A program made the position numbers and the translations under genes. The notes under the pieces were generated by a model. The model saw only the letters and a list, made by a program, of their open reading frames with translations, was not told the DNA's origin and did not search any database. Below, piece by piece: positions 18,463 through 29,800 of a stretch of DNA of 64,000 nucleotides (position 1 is its first letter; every line of letters begins with the position of its first letter). Source of the stretch: Chthoniobacterales bacterium (GTDB taxonomy: Bacteria > Verrucomicrobiota > Verrucomicrobiia > Chthoniobacterales > JACTMZ01); assembly GCA_018402585.1 (NCBI GenBank), contig JAGYIO010000003.1:62001-126000 (forward strand). Reading direction: 5' to 3'.

Positions 18463-18465
18463 ATT

Positions 18466-19134
18466 TTAGTATCGACCGACTTCTATAGGCGTTTCACCAG
18501 TAATATCAGCCATTCTGCGACTATATCTTTCAAGCTCAGCATTCCTTTGCTCTTCGCTCATTCGCACCGGCGCATAGACAATACTCGGAGCCAGAACATC
18601 GAAGCCTACAAACTCCAGCATGCCTCGATGAATTGGCTTCAAAATGCCAAGAATGTCGCCATTGAAGCCATCTTTGGCGTAGGCCTCGGCAGGACCGCCG
18701 GTTGTTAGAGAGAGAAGCGCCCGCTTCCCTTGAAACACGCCTGTGTCATAAATCCTGCCCCCGCCGTATGTGCGTCCCATCGCAAAGACACGATCGACCC
18801 AACCCTTGAGCACTGCAGGAAGGCCAAACCACCATAACGGGAATTGCCAGATCATCAGATCGCACCACTCAATCTTCTGCATCTCAAGCTCAAGATCTGG
18901 AGAAAAGCCTTGCATTTCTGAGGCGTGCATTTCTTCAATCTGCAACTTGAGGAAATCAGGGTTTTTGACGGTCTGAAAGTTAGCGCGGCTCGATACCGGG
19001 TCAAACGCCATGGCGTGAAGATCGGAGGTTTTCACCTCCCATCCCGCACGAATCAACGCCGTCTGGGCCGTTGAGAACAGGGCATAGTTAAAGCTCTTCG
19101 GTTCCGGATGCCAATATACGATAAGCGCTTTCAT
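18466..19134 (-). CDS. NAD(P)H-dependent oxidoreductase, flavodoxin-like fold (MdaB/NQO-like)
   Basis: MKALIVYWHPEPKSFNYAL, DLMIWQFPLWWFGLPAVLKGWVDRVF, LLSLTTGGPAEAY. Confidence 0.9.
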   Translation of the reverse strand: MKALIVYWHPEPKSFNYALFSTAQTALIRAGWEVKTSDLHAMAFDPVSSRANFQTVKNPDFLKLQIEEMHASEMQGFSPDLELEMQKIEWCDLMIWQFPLWWFGLPAVLKGWVDRVFAMGRTYGGGRIYDTGVFQGKRALLSLTTGGPAEAYAKDGFNGDILGILKPIHRGMLEFVGFDVLAPSIVYAPVRMSEEQRNAELERYSRRMADITGETPIEVGRY

Positions 19135-19182
19135 TTGATTTTCTTCATTGAGGATAGCTCTATTACCATTGTCCCGCCTGAA

Positions 19183-19926
19183 TTACCACGGGAGCACAAA
19201 TGGACCTCCAAACTTGCGCATCTCCGCAAATAATGCGCCTGTGGGACCTCCATCCGGCAATGTCGCCAGATAGACAGCGGTCTCAGCCCCCTCTTCGACG
19301 GTGTAGGGGGCATCCGGGCCTCCAATGTCGGTCTTCATCCATCCCGTCGAGTATGAGTTCACCAGAATATTCGTTCCGCTCTACTCTTTGGCCATGAGCA
19401 GGGCCAGCGCATTCATGACCGCTTTTGAGGCGCGGTAGGAAGGTGCGGCGGGATAGTGGCCGCCCAACATGAGGTTCAGACAAGACATCTCGGTGGAGAC
19501 ATTGACGATTCGTCCGTAGCCATTCCTTTTCATGATCGGGATCAGCGCCTGACTGATGCGGAGCATGCCTGCAGCATTCGTCTTGATGGTATCAAGTAAG
19601 ATTTGCGGTTTGGCGGTGAGAACAGAGCCCTCCTCTTTCGAGTGATAAGGATTCACTCCGGCATTGTTCACCAGGATATCTACCTGACCGTATGTCGCTT
19701 CAATCCAATCCGCGAAGCTATTCACGCTCTCGTCATTGATGATATCGAGTTGCTGCCCGTCTGCTTCCAACCCTAGGGATCTCAACTTTTCTCGGGCTTC
19801 ATTGGCGGCCTTCAAACTCCTTGCGGTGACGACAACCCGCAAATCGGGTTTGTGCGAAAATCTTCGTGCGATTTCAAATCCAAGGCCTTTGTGGCTACCT
19901 GCTATCACTGCGATTTTCTCGTTCAT
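19183..19926 (-). pseudogene. SDR-family oxidoreductase interrupted by one in-frame amber codon
   Basis: MNEKIAVIAGSHKGLGFEIARRF ... NNAG, YRASK; in-frame TAG at 19383..19381, then same-frame SGTNILVNSYSTGWMKTDIGGPDAPYTVEEGAETAVYLATLPDGGPTGALFAEMRKFGGPFVLPW to stop at 19183. Confidence 0.85.
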
Positions 19927-20285
19927 TGTTTGACTTTCTTTCTTCTTGCCCAATGTATAGAACACGACAGTTCGCTAATATTGGGTTTTACGACTGGTCG
20001 CATATTACTTGTAAGTGAGGGGCAGTTGTCGAAAGCTGGGGTTTTGCGGTCCTATGTCATCGGCAGATTTACACCGGGTACGGCTGGGGTCCAAGCCAAC
20101 CTTGCCAACTGCATCGTCTGCCCGGTTCGGCTCCACTCACCGATGCCCTTGCACGAGATTTTCGCAGTGACGCTTGTGCGAGCGCGGGATAAAAACGCGT
20201 TGGTGAGGCAGCATAGGATCAAAACCGTATCAGAAAGCCGAGGCGTGCACTTGCGACAGCCTTTACACTAGTAAACTCTTTACGT

Positions 20286-20305
20286 TTCAAGTCCCCCCCC
20301 GAGCA
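20286..20305 (+). repeat. Direct repeat copy 2 of tRNA-Leu 3' end (putative att)
   Basis: TTCAAGTCCCCCCCCGAGCA identical to 17139..17158. Confidence 0.9.
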
Positions 20306-20428
20306 TTCTTTCTTTTCTTCCCCCGCCCGGTATGACCCGCAGCCAGGCGAGTATAAAGGGCTTCACTCCGGCATCCTCCTCACGCCCTTGATGGGAAGCC
20401 AAGACTTGGAGCGGGCAGGCGTCCGAGC

Positions 20429-21850
20429 TCAAGCCGCCTCTGCGCGCATCTGCTGGAGCTGGCGATGCATTGCCTCGGTCTTGGCTGTATTCAGTGGGTA
20501 GAAAATAATGATCACGCCGTTGAGCAAGGCTAGGGCCCCGGGAATAAGACAAAACATGATCCGGATCCCCATGAGTGATTCAGGGCTCTGCTCCTCATTG
20601 GCGACAAATCCGGAGAACCCGAGGATCCAACCAGACATCGTGCCTCCAATGGTCAGGCCCATCTTTTGCGCGAACATCGCCCCGGAGAAGACCAAACCGG
20701 TGGCTCGGCGACCGAACTTCCATTCCCCGTAGTCCGCCACATCGGTGTAAAGCGCCCAGACCAAGGCAGGGGTCGGTCCGGCCAGCAGGTTGGCGAGCAG
20801 ATTGACCCCGAACATCAGCGCCATTTGATCGGGTGGAATGAAAAAGAAGCCGATGAGGACCATCCCATTGGCCAGAGTAAGGATGGCCAAAGCGTTGCGC
20901 TTGCCCAGGAGGCGACCAAGCAGACCGGAGAAAGCCACCCCAAGGATGAAGGCAAGCATGCCACTAGAGAGGAAGACGGTGACGATATCGAAATTGAGAA
21001 AAAAAGCAGTACCGGCTTGGCCGAGGCTGAAGACCGCCTTCTCGCTGTCTCCCACATAGTATTTGAAATAATGAATGGTCACGGCCCCACGAACCGCCAC
21101 GCTAGCCAGAGTGCAAACCGCGGCCGCCAGCATGATGATCCAAGGCCCGTTGCGGCCCAGTAATTTGAGATCCTCCAAGACGCTCACGTCTTGATCCCCC
21201 TGCGGGGCCACCCGCTCCCGGGTCGTTACGTAGGTCAGGAGAAAGAAAACAATGGAGAGGACTCCAAAGACCGCCATGGTGACTTGAAAACCGAACACCT
21301 CATCGTCACCACCAAAGAATTTGACCAGAGGTCGGACCAGGAGCGAGATGATGAAACCGCCGCCAAATGCGCCGAGAAAGCGGTAGGTGGCCAACGACAT
21401 GCGGTCTTTTTCTTTGGGGGAGATGACCCCCATGAGGGCGGAATAGGGCACATTGATTGCCGTGTAAATCATCTTGAAAGCGATGAAGGTGGTGTAAGCG
21501 TAGATCAGTTTACCCACCTGCCCGAGATCCGGATTGGCAAAAATGGCGTAGCCGAGCAATCCGTAGGGCAGCGCGCACCAAAGGAGAAAGGGACGATATT
21601 TTCCCTGCTTGGTCTGCACCCGGTCAGCCAGAGCGCCCATCATCGGGTCGTTGACCGCGTCCCAAAAGTTCGCAATGAGATACATCGTACCAACCGCCAA
21701 GGGATCGAGGCCGAAGACGTCGGTATAATAATAGAGCAGGAAGAGATTAAAAAATTGAAAGTAGAGATTGGAGGCGAAGTCCCCCGCCCCGTAGCCAATT
21801 TTTTCGGTCAGGCCGAGCTGGTCTGGTCCTTGAGGGGGAATCGTCGTCAT
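20429..21850 (-). CDS. MFS transporter, GPH/MelB-like sugar:cation symporter
   Basis: 12-TM ORF; LTEKIGYGAGDFASNLYFQ..., ANFWDAVNDPMMGALADR..., YRPFLLW. Confidence 0.88.
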   Translation of the reverse strand: MTTIPPQGPDQLGLTEKIGYGAGDFASNLYFQFFNLFLLYYYTDVFGLDPLAVGTMYLIANFWDAVNDPMMGALADRVQTKQGKYRPFLLWCALPYGLLGYAIFANPDLGQVGKLIYAYTTFIAFKMIYTAINVPYSALMGVISPKEKDRMSLATYRFLGAFGGGFIISLLVRPLVKFFGGDDEVFGFQVTMAVFGVLSIVFFLLTYVTTRERVAPQGDQDVSVLEDLKLLGRNGPWIIMLAAAVCTLASVAVRGAVTIHYFKYYVGDSEKAVFSLGQAGTAFFLNFDIVTVFLSSGMLAFILGVAFSGLLGRLLGKRNALAILTLANGMVLIGFFFIPPDQMALMFGVNLLANLLAGPTPALVWALYTDVADYGEWKFGRRATGLVFSGAMFAQKMGLTIGGTMSGWILGFSGFVANEEQSPESLMGIRIMFCLIPGALALLNGVIIIFYPLNTAKTEAMHRQLQQMRAEAA

Positions 21851-22559
21851 GGTTGAGGAGGGAAATAAAACTAGCGGGGGGTGAACCGTCGTTCCAACCT
21901 AAGATACTAAAAGCAAGCGTTTGCTCGGCGAAGTAAAAGAGGGCAATGACCAGGCATTCACCCGCCAAACAGGGGGAACCGAAGCCCAGTTGTTTGACCC
22001 CACGCAGGTAAGGGGCTGCCCACCGACCAGGGGTCAGGATCCCGGACCTGGAGGGGTCGAACCTGCCGACGCGCCTCACGGTGGGTCTGGAACCGGGTTG
22101 TTCAGGTCGCCCAGTCTGTATTTGGTCGAGACTCCGAGCTACCAGGTGTCAAATTTTTAGCCCCTTCCGGCCGTTCTCCTCACCAGCGCAGGCCTCCCCC
22201 ATTCGTGTCGATGCAGGATCCAGCCCGGCCGGATTTACTTGGCCACTTGCGAGGGTGGCAAGATGGCTAGATCAAATGGGGCCGGTGACTTTACCGCTCG
22301 GGATGGTGAGCAAAGGCCGCAAAAAGCCGAGGCTAGCCGGTGGTCTCCGGAGTGTTTCACCGCAGGTCTTTGGTGACTTGCGAGGCCCGATCCGGCACCA
22401 AGCCAGCCGCGCATTGGATGGCCCTGCGCGGCTTGTGGCCCCCGGAGCCCAGCCGGACCACCTTCCGCCCGCGCGAGTACTGCGGCCGGAGAAGTCCGCG
22501 GGAGAAATTGCGGGTATGGGCTAAAGTCCTTGGGCTACGGCGGGCCGTTTCCCAAGCCC

Positions 22560-23516
22560 TTAATACGCGCAATACGTGTCGTGGAAGGCTAAGTCCAACC
22601 TGATCAATTGCTCCTGGACCCGGTCAAGATACTCGTGTAATCCGTGCCGGAAGACGCGGTCGATCGTGGCGTAGTCGAGCTGCGAGCGAAGCAACCCCGA
22701 CAAACGTTCCGGCTCAGTACGAAAAAGACCTTCCTCGGTGCAGGCAATGCGATGGAGAACCTCGTCCAGCCGATCCACGCAGAACCGGACGGAGCGCGGG
22801 AACTCAGCATGGCAAAGGAGGAATTCGGCCACCCCCCATGGTGTCGCGTCACCTGGGCGGATTTTCAGATAAGCCTCCATGCCGCTGCACGAACGCAGGA
22901 CGGACATCCATTGCGAAATGTCAACGTTGCCCCCGACTTGCTCTCCGCTCGGCAGCAAAATGTGGTATTTTAAATCAAGGATGCGCGTGGTGCTATCCGC
23001 CCGTTCGATAAATTTTCCGGCCTGCACAAAGCGCCACGCTTCACTGTGCGTCATGGTCGCATCGGTCACGCCTTGGAAGAGCTGCGAGGCGAAGGTCACC
23101 TTGTCGTAAAACTCGTGGGAATTGGCCCGGAAGTCGCGCGCCGCGGAGCCCTCGCGGAAATAAAGCCAGAGCGCGTTGATTTGCTCCCACATTTCGCTCG
23201 AAATCTGGTCGCGCACGGCCCGCGCATTTTCGCGCGCATAGCTGATGCACGAGCCGATCGAATTCGGATTGCGCGGCTCGAAGGTGACGTAGTCGAGCAG
23301 GGCTGCCGCGGTGAGCTCGCCGTGCAGTTTCTCGAAAAGTGTGGTGTCCTCCAACGTGCTCAGGATCGGAGCCCAGAATTGGCGCTCTGTTTCCACGCCG
23401 CGGCTTTGAAAATCGAGCAGCATCTGCACATTCACATCGAGCAGCCGCGCATTGTTCTCGGCCCGCTCGATGTAGCGGCCCATCCAATAAGTGGACTCTC
23501 CGACCCGGCTCAGCAT
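22560..23516 (-). CDS. Alpha-E domain-containing protein (DUF403)
   Basis: [29 protein letters not shown]; overlaps the upstream ATP-grasp gene. Confidence 0.9.
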   Translation of the reverse strand: MLSRVGESTYWMGRYIERAENNARLLDVNVQMLLDFQSRGVETERQFWAPILSTLEDTTLFEKLHGELTAAALLDYVTFEPRNPNSIGSCISYARENARAVRDQISSEMWEQINALWLYFREGSAARDFRANSHEFYDKVTFASQLFQGVTDATMTHSEAWRFVQAGKFIERADSTTRILDLKYHILLPSGEQVGGNVDISQWMSVLRSCSGMEAYLKIRPGDATPWGVAEFLLCHAEFPRSVRFCVDRLDEVLHRIACTEEGLFRTEPERLSGLLRSQLDYATIDRVFRHGLHEYLDRVQEQLIRLDLAFHDTYCAY

Positions 23517-24970
23517 GGCTCGTGTCCTCCATCCAGCACCCAAGTATCCTTGCTCCCGCCGCCCTGCGAGGAATTGACCACCAGCGAGCCCTCGGGCATG
23601 GCCACGCGGGTCAGTCCGCCTGGAATGATCTGCACCTCCTCGCCGCAGAGAATGAAGGGGCGCAGATCGATATGCCGCCCCTGCATCGAACCCTCGCACC
23701 AAGTGGGGGACCGGGAGAGCGAAATAACCGGCTGGGCCACGAAGTTGCGCGGGTCCGCGGTGATCATGCGGCGGAAATCGGCAATTTCCGCCTTCGTCGC
23801 CCGCGGACCGATGAGCATCCCGTAGCCCCCGCTTTCGTTGGCCGACTTGACCACCAATTTTTCCAGATTTTCCACAATGTATTTCCGGTCAGACTCCAAA
23901 GCGGAAAGAAAGGTCTCCACGTTCGGCAGGATCGCCTCCTCGCCGAGGTAAAATTTGATCATGGCCGGCACGTAGGAATAGACGACCTTGTCATCGGCCA
24001 CGCCGGTGCCGATCGAATTGGCCAGACTCACATTGCCTTTACGGTAAGCCTCGACCAGGCCCGGCACACCGAGGAGGGAATCCGGACGGAAGACCTTTGG
24101 ATCGAGAAAGTCGTCGTCGATCCGCCGATAAATGACGTGCACCGGTTTGAGCCCCTTTGTCGTCTTCATCAAGACACGGTCGTTTTGCACCAAGAGGTCC
24201 GCGCCCGTGACAATCTCGATCCCCATGGACCGGGCGAGAAAAGAGTGCTCGAAATAGGCGGAATTGTAGATCCCCGGAGTGAGCAGCACGGTTGTCGGGT
24301 TGCCTGCCGCGCTGGCCGGTGCGACATGGTGCAGCACGTCGACCAGGTCCTGCGCATAACGGTCGACCGGACGCACCCCGTAGCGGGCGAACAATTGCGG
24401 AAAGACCCGCTTCATGGTCATGCGGCTCTCCAAAACGTAGGCGACGCCGGACGGACAGCGGGCATTGTCCTCCAAGACGAGATAACGCCCCTCGCGATCA
24501 CGGATCAAGTCGGTTCCGCAGACATGGATGTAAATATCCTTCGGCACATTGAAGCCCATAAATTCCGGACGGAAATGCCTCGCGCTGCGGATGGTTTCCC
24601 CCGGAATAACCCCTTCTTTGATGATGCGCTGCCCGTGGTAAATATCATGGAGGAAGGCGTTTAGCGCGGTGAGGCGCTGCTTGAGCCCCCGCTCGATCTG
24701 CCGCCACTCGCCGGCGGGAATGATCCGCGGCACCAGATCGAAGGGAAAAATCCGCTCCGTGCCCTCCTGTTTGTCATTGTAGACCGTAAAGGTGATTCCT
24801 TGGTTCAAATAAGACCGCTCGGCAATTTGCCGCTTGCGATTGAAGTCGTCGGTCGAGAGCGCCTCGGCCCGCTCCTGCAGCATCCGGTAGTGGGGGCGAA
24901 CTTCGCCCGGCGCAGCGAACATTTCATCGTAAAAGTCGCCGGGGTCATAATCGTGGAACAGGGAGGTCAT
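23510..24970 (-). CDS. Circularly permuted ATP-grasp protein (DUF407-type)
   Basis: [73 protein letters not shown]. Confidence 0.92.
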   Translation of the reverse strand: MTSLFHDYDPGDFYDEMFAAPGEVRPHYRMLQERAEALSTDDFNRKRQIAERSYLNQGITFTVYNDKQEGTERIFPFDLVPRIIPAGEWRQIERGLKQRLTALNAFLHDIYHGQRIIKEGVIPGETIRSARHFRPEFMGFNVPKDIYIHVCGTDLIRDREGRYLVLEDNARCPSGVAYVLESRMTMKRVFPQLFARYGVRPVDRYAQDLVDVLHHVAPASAAGNPTTVLLTPGIYNSAYFEHSFLARSMGIEIVTGADLLVQNDRVLMKTTKGLKPVHVIYRRIDDDFLDPKVFRPDSLLGVPGLVEAYRKGNVSLANSIGTGVADDKVVYSYVPAMIKFYLGEEAILPNVETFLSALESDRKYIVENLEKLVVKSANESGGYGMLIGPRATKAEIADFRRMITADPRNFVAQPVISLSRSPTWCEGSMQGRHIDLRPFILCGEEVQIIPGGLTRVAMPEGSLVVNSSQGGGSKDTWVLDGGHEPC

Positions 24971-25034
24971 AGCGAAGCTCGGAGCATAAAGTTAAAGCAC
25001 AAAATGTGCCATCTCCTCCCGCCTTGGCCTGCGG

Positions 25035-26177
25035 TCAAGGTTTGCGCCCCGTCCGCAGGGCCTCCCGCGCGGCCAGCACCCGGGCGAGCGCCTCGTCGGG
25101 CGACGATCCGAAGGCTGTGAGGTGTCCCATCTTGCGCCCCGCCCTGGGTTCCGTCTTGCCGTAAAGGTGGATCTTCACATCGCCGGAAGCCGCAGCGGCC
25201 GCCCAATCCGGCTCCCCGTCCGCCCACAAGTCCCCAAGCAAATTGGCCATGGCGCAAGGCCGCAGCAATTCGGGCGATCCCAGCGGCAGACCGCAGACCG
25301 CGCGCACCTGCTGTTCGAACTGGCTGGTCACACAGGCATCAATGGAAAAATGGCCGCTGTTGTGCGGACGCGGTGCAAGTTCGTTGACCAGCAACTTGCC
25401 CTCTTCGAGCACGAACATCTCTACGGCCAGGACTCCGACCAGATCGAGACGCTCGGCCATGGCCCGGGCCAACTCCGCGGCACGAACCGCCACCTCCGGC
25501 GCCACGCGGGCCGGCACCACCGTTGTGTCGAGGATGTGGTTGCGGTGGAGGTTCTCACAGACCGGATAGCAGACCGACTGCCCGTCGTCGCCCCGCGCAA
25601 CAACGGCCGATATTTCCATGACAAAGGGCACTTGGGCCTCGAGCACAAACGGTCCCCCCGAGAGGTCGCACCGCCGCGCCTCTTCGTCCGAATTGAGCCG
25701 CCGCTGGCCTTTGCCATCGTAACCGAACGACGCCGTTTTCAAAATAGCCGGATAACCCGTGCGCCTTGCGGCCGCCACCAAGTCCGCGGCCGTGGCGACG
25801 TTCGCCCAGGCCGGCAGAGGAAATCCGCCTGCGGCGAGAAATTCTTTTTCCCGCGCGCGATTCTGCGTGAGGTGCAAAATCCCGCCGCTCGGACGAACCT
25901 CGCAATGCTCGGCGGCCCACTGCACGGTTTGCCGCGGGATGTTTTCAAATTCGAAAGTCAGGACATCCACCCCTCGGGAAAATTCCCGGACCGCCTCCTC
26001 GTCCAGATAGTCACGCGAGACTTCCCGGTCCGCTATCTGCCCGGCCGGCGAATCGGCCTCGGGGACGAACACATTGACGCGGTAACCCATGCTCCGCGCG
26101 GCAAGGATGAACATGCGGCCGAGTTGGCCGCCGCCCATCAACCCGATGCGGCTGCCCGGGGCGAGTGCGGGACTCAT
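25035..26177 (-). CDS. purK: 5-(carboxyamino)imidazole ribonucleotide synthase
   Basis: [30 protein letters not shown]-grasp; 4-nt overlap with purE. Confidence 0.95.
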   Translation of the reverse strand: MSPALAPGSRIGLMGGGQLGRMFILAARSMGYRVNVFVPEADSPAGQIADREVSRDYLDEEAVREFSRGVDVLTFEFENIPRQTVQWAAEHCEVRPSGGILHLTQNRAREKEFLAAGGFPLPAWANVATAADLVAAARRTGYPAILKTASFGYDGKGQRRLNSDEEARRCDLSGGPFVLEAQVPFVMEISAVVARGDDGQSVCYPVCENLHRNHILDTTVVPARVAPEVAVRAAELARAMAERLDLVGVLAVEMFVLEEGKLLVNELAPRPHNSGHFSIDACVTSQFEQQVRAVCGLPLGSPELLRPCAMANLLGDLWADGEPDWAAAAASGDVKIHLYGKTEPRAGRKMGHLTAFGSSPDEALARVLAAREALRTGRKP

Positions 26178-26671
26178 GAGGGCAGCCGGCCCGCCGCCAG
26201 CACGGCTTTGGTCTGGCGCGCGCGGAATTTTTCCAGTGCCCCGCGGACCTGCGCATCTCCAAGCGACAAAATCGCCGCCGCGAGGAGTGCGGCGTTGATC
26301 GCACCCGGTTCGCCGATGGCCAGCGTGCCGACCGGAATGCCGGCGGGCATTTGCGCGATGGAAAGCAGCGAGTCGAGGCCCTTCAATGCGCGGCTCTGGA
26401 CCGGCACGCCAAGCACCGGCAGATCCGTGTGCGCCGCCACCATGCCGGGCAAATGGGCCGCGCCGCCGGCCCCGGCAATAACCACCTGAATGCCGCGTTC
26501 CCGCGCCGCCTTGGCGTAGGAGGCCATGAGATCAGGCGTGCGGTGGGCCGATAAAACGCGCTTTTCATGCGGGATACCCAGCTTGGACAACAAGTCGGCC
26601 GCATGTTTCATCGTCGGCCAATCCGACTTGCTGCCCATAATAATGCCCACGAGAGGTTTCTGCTTTTTCAT
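26174..26671 (-). CDS. purE: 5-(carboxyamino)imidazole ribonucleotide mutase
   Basis: [53 protein letters not shown]. Confidence 0.97.
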   Translation of the reverse strand: MKKQKPLVGIIMGSKSDWPTMKHAADLLSKLGIPHEKRVLSAHRTPDLMASYAKAARERGIQVVIAGAGGAAHLPGMVAAHTDLPVLGVPVQSRALKGLDSLLSIAQMPAGIPVGTLAIGEPGAINAALLAAAILSLGDAQVRGALEKFRARQTKAVLAAGRLPS

Positions 26672-26841
26672 AACGTTTTCCTGACCGGCCAGTATTGCTT
26701 AAATCATCGCGCTTCGACGGACAAGACTGTCAGCCCCGCGCGCCGCGAAAAAATCCCCGGCCACCGCCCAAAGAGTGCTTTATCGCGGGGGCTCTGCTCA
26801 TTAGGCTCCCGCCCGGGTCGCGGACGACCTTAGAAACGATC

Positions 26842-29800
26842 ATGCCAAAGCCGCCGCAAAAAACCACCGCTCAACCATTCCTCGACGTGGCGGGAAAAAC
26901 CCTGCTCGTGGCCAACCGCAGCGAAATCGCCATCCGTGTTTTCCGGGCCGCCAACGAGTTGCACATGCGGACCATTGCGGTTTACGCGGAGGAGGACCGC
27001 TTCTCCATCCACCGCTTCAAAGCCGACCAAGCCTACGTGGTGGGCCGCGGCAAGGGGCCGGTCGGCGCCTACCTCGACACCGAAAGCATTGTCGGATTGG
27101 CCCGCGACCGTGGGGTCGACATGATCCATCCAGGCTACGGGTTTCTTTCCGAAAACGCCCACTTTGCCCGTGCCTGCGAAAAGGCCGGCATTATCTTTGT
27201 CGGTCCGCGGCCGGAGCTGCTCGATATGATGGGTGACAAAACCGCGGCCCGGGCCCTGGCGATCAAGCTCGGCGTTCCCGTCCTCCCCGGCACGGAAGAA
27301 CCGGTCGACAACCGCGCCGAGGCCATCAAAGTCGCCAAGAAAATCGGTTTCCCGCTCATGATCAAAGCTGCCTTCGGCGGCGGCGGGCGCGGCATGCGCG
27401 TGGTGCGCAAGAAAAATGATCTCGCGGCGCTCCTCGACGAGGCCCGCAACGAAGCCGGACGCGCCTTCGGCAATCCTGCCGTCTTTCTCGAGAAATACAT
27501 CCCGCGGGCCAAGCACATCGAAGTGCAAATCCTCGGTGATGCCCACGGCGGCGTGCTTCACCTGCACGAACGTGACTGCTCGGTGCAGCGACGCCACCAG
27601 AAAGTGGTCGAGGTCGCGCCGTCGATCAATCTGCCGGACGAGGTCCGCGCCGACCTCTGCGACGCGGCGGTCAAAATCGCCCGGGGCATCGGTTACAACA
27701 ACGCAGGCACGGTCGAGTTCCTCTACGACTACGACCGCCACGAGTGGTTCTTCATCGAGATGAACCCGCGCATTCAGGTCGAGCACACCGTGACCGAACA
27801 AATCACCGGTATCGACCTCGTGCGCTCGCAGATTTTGGTTGCAGCAGGCGCGCGCCTGCACGGACCCGAACTCGCCCTGCCCGCGCAGGAAGCCATCCCG
27901 CGCAACGGCTTTGCCGTGCAATGCCGCGTGACCACGGAGGACCCGGCCAATGGTTTCACCCCGAACTACGGGAAGATCGTCACCTACCGCAGTGCCGCCG
28001 GCTTCGGCGTGCGCCTCGACTCGGGCATGGGCACGACCGGCAGCACGATCACGCCGTTCTACGACTCGTTGCTGGTCAAGATCACCACCTCCGGGCAGAC
28101 CTTCCCCGTCGCCCTCGACCGCATGCACCGCGCCCTGCGCGAATTCCGCATCCGCGGCGTGAAGACCAACATGCCTTTCCTCGAGAATGTGGTAACCAAC
28201 CCGGTTTTTCGCTCGGGCCATGCCACCACCACCTTCATCGACAAAACCCCGGCGCTCTTCGAATTCAAACCGCGCCGGGACCGCGCCTCCAAGCTGATGC
28301 AATTCCTCGCCGATGTCTCGATCAACGGAAACACCGAGGCCAAAGGATATCTCCCCACCGGCCGCCTCGCCCCTGCGCCGCTGCCCGGCGTCGACCTGCG
28401 CGTCGACCCGCCGCCCGGCACCCGCCAGCAATTGCTCAAGCTCGGACCCGAAAAGTTTGCCGTGTGGACGCGCAAGCAGAAGCGCGCCCTCTTCACCGAC
28501 ACCACCTTCCGCGACGCCCACCAGTCACTCCTCGCCACACGCGTGCGCACCCATGACATGCTCCTTGTGGCCGACGCCGTGGCCCGCCGCACCCCGCAGC
28601 TCTTCAGCCTCGAGATGTGGGGCGGCGCCACCTTCGACGCCGCCCTGCGCTTCCTGCGCGAAGACCCCTGGGAGCGACTCCGCGCCCTGCGCGAAAAAGT
28701 GCCCAACATCTGCTTCCAGATGCTCTTCCGCGGTTCCAATGCGGTCGGCTACTCGAATTATCCGCCGAAGGTCGTGGCCGGTTTTGTCCGCCACGCGGCG
28801 GAAAGCGGGATGGATATTTTCCGCGTCTTTGATTCGCTCAATGACCTCTCGAATCTGCGCGCGGCGATGGAGGCCGTCCGCCAGACCAGCGCGGTCTGCG
28901 AAGGCACCATTTGTTACACCGGCGACATCCTCGATCCCCGCCGCACCAAGTATGCGCTCAAGTATTACGTGAAGCTGGCCAAGGAACTGGAAAAGATGGG
29001 TGCGCATTTTATCGCCATCAAGGACATGGCCGGCCTCTGCCGCCCGTTCGCGGCCCGCGCCCTGCTCAAAGCCCTCCGGGCCGAAACCGACCTGCCGCTC
29101 CATTTCCACACCCACGACACGAGCGGCGTCAATGCCGCGTCCGTGCTGGCCGCCATCGAATCGGGCGCGGACATCGTCGACTCCGCGATCAGCGCGATGT
29201 CCGGATCGACCTCGCAACCGAATCTCAACAGCCTCGTCGCCGCCCTCCAACACACCCCGCACGACAGCGGTCTCGACCTCGACGCCCTCAACGAGTTCGC
29301 CGACTACTGGGAGCGGGTCCGCACGTTCTACGCCCCTTTCGACACCGCCCCGCGCACCGGCAGTGCCGAAGTCTACCTTCATGAAATGCCCGGCGGACAG
29401 TTCACCAACTTAAAAGAGCAAGCCGCTTCGATGGGCCTCGCCCACCGCTGGCCGGAGATCGCCCGCTGCTACGCCGAGGTCAACCAGCTCTTCGGCGACA
29501 TCGTCAAGGTCACGCCCTCGAGCAAAGTCGTCGGCGACATGGCCCTCTTTCTTTTCACCCGCGGCATCAAACCGGCCGACGTCCCGAACCTCCCTCCCGG
29601 CACACCCTTCCCCGAGTCGGTCAAGGACATGCTAGCCGGCGGACTGGGCGAACCCATCGGGGGATGGCCGAAGGACGTGGTCAAAGCCGTGCTCGGCAAA
29701 ACCAAAGCCAAACCGGCCCGCGCGGCCAAGGTCAGCCTCGAGACGGTGCGCAAGGAGCTGGCCGGCAAACTCAAGCACGCCCCCGACGAGGACGAACTCT

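Noticed and set aside
20005-20025. Short inverted repeat TTAC-TT-GTAA upstream of the SDR gene as a regulator operator
   Set aside because: Arms are only 4 nt; no regulator gene is present in the island to support it.
21851-22559. Short ORFs (e.g. 22081..22524) between the MFS transporter and alpha-E gene
   Set aside because: Low-complexity Arg/Pro/Ser-rich translation, no motif or convincing start; left as unexplained intergenic DNA.
26830-28521. 563-aa minus-strand ORF opposite pyc
   Set aside because: Antisense to conserved biotin carboxylase sequence; no motif.
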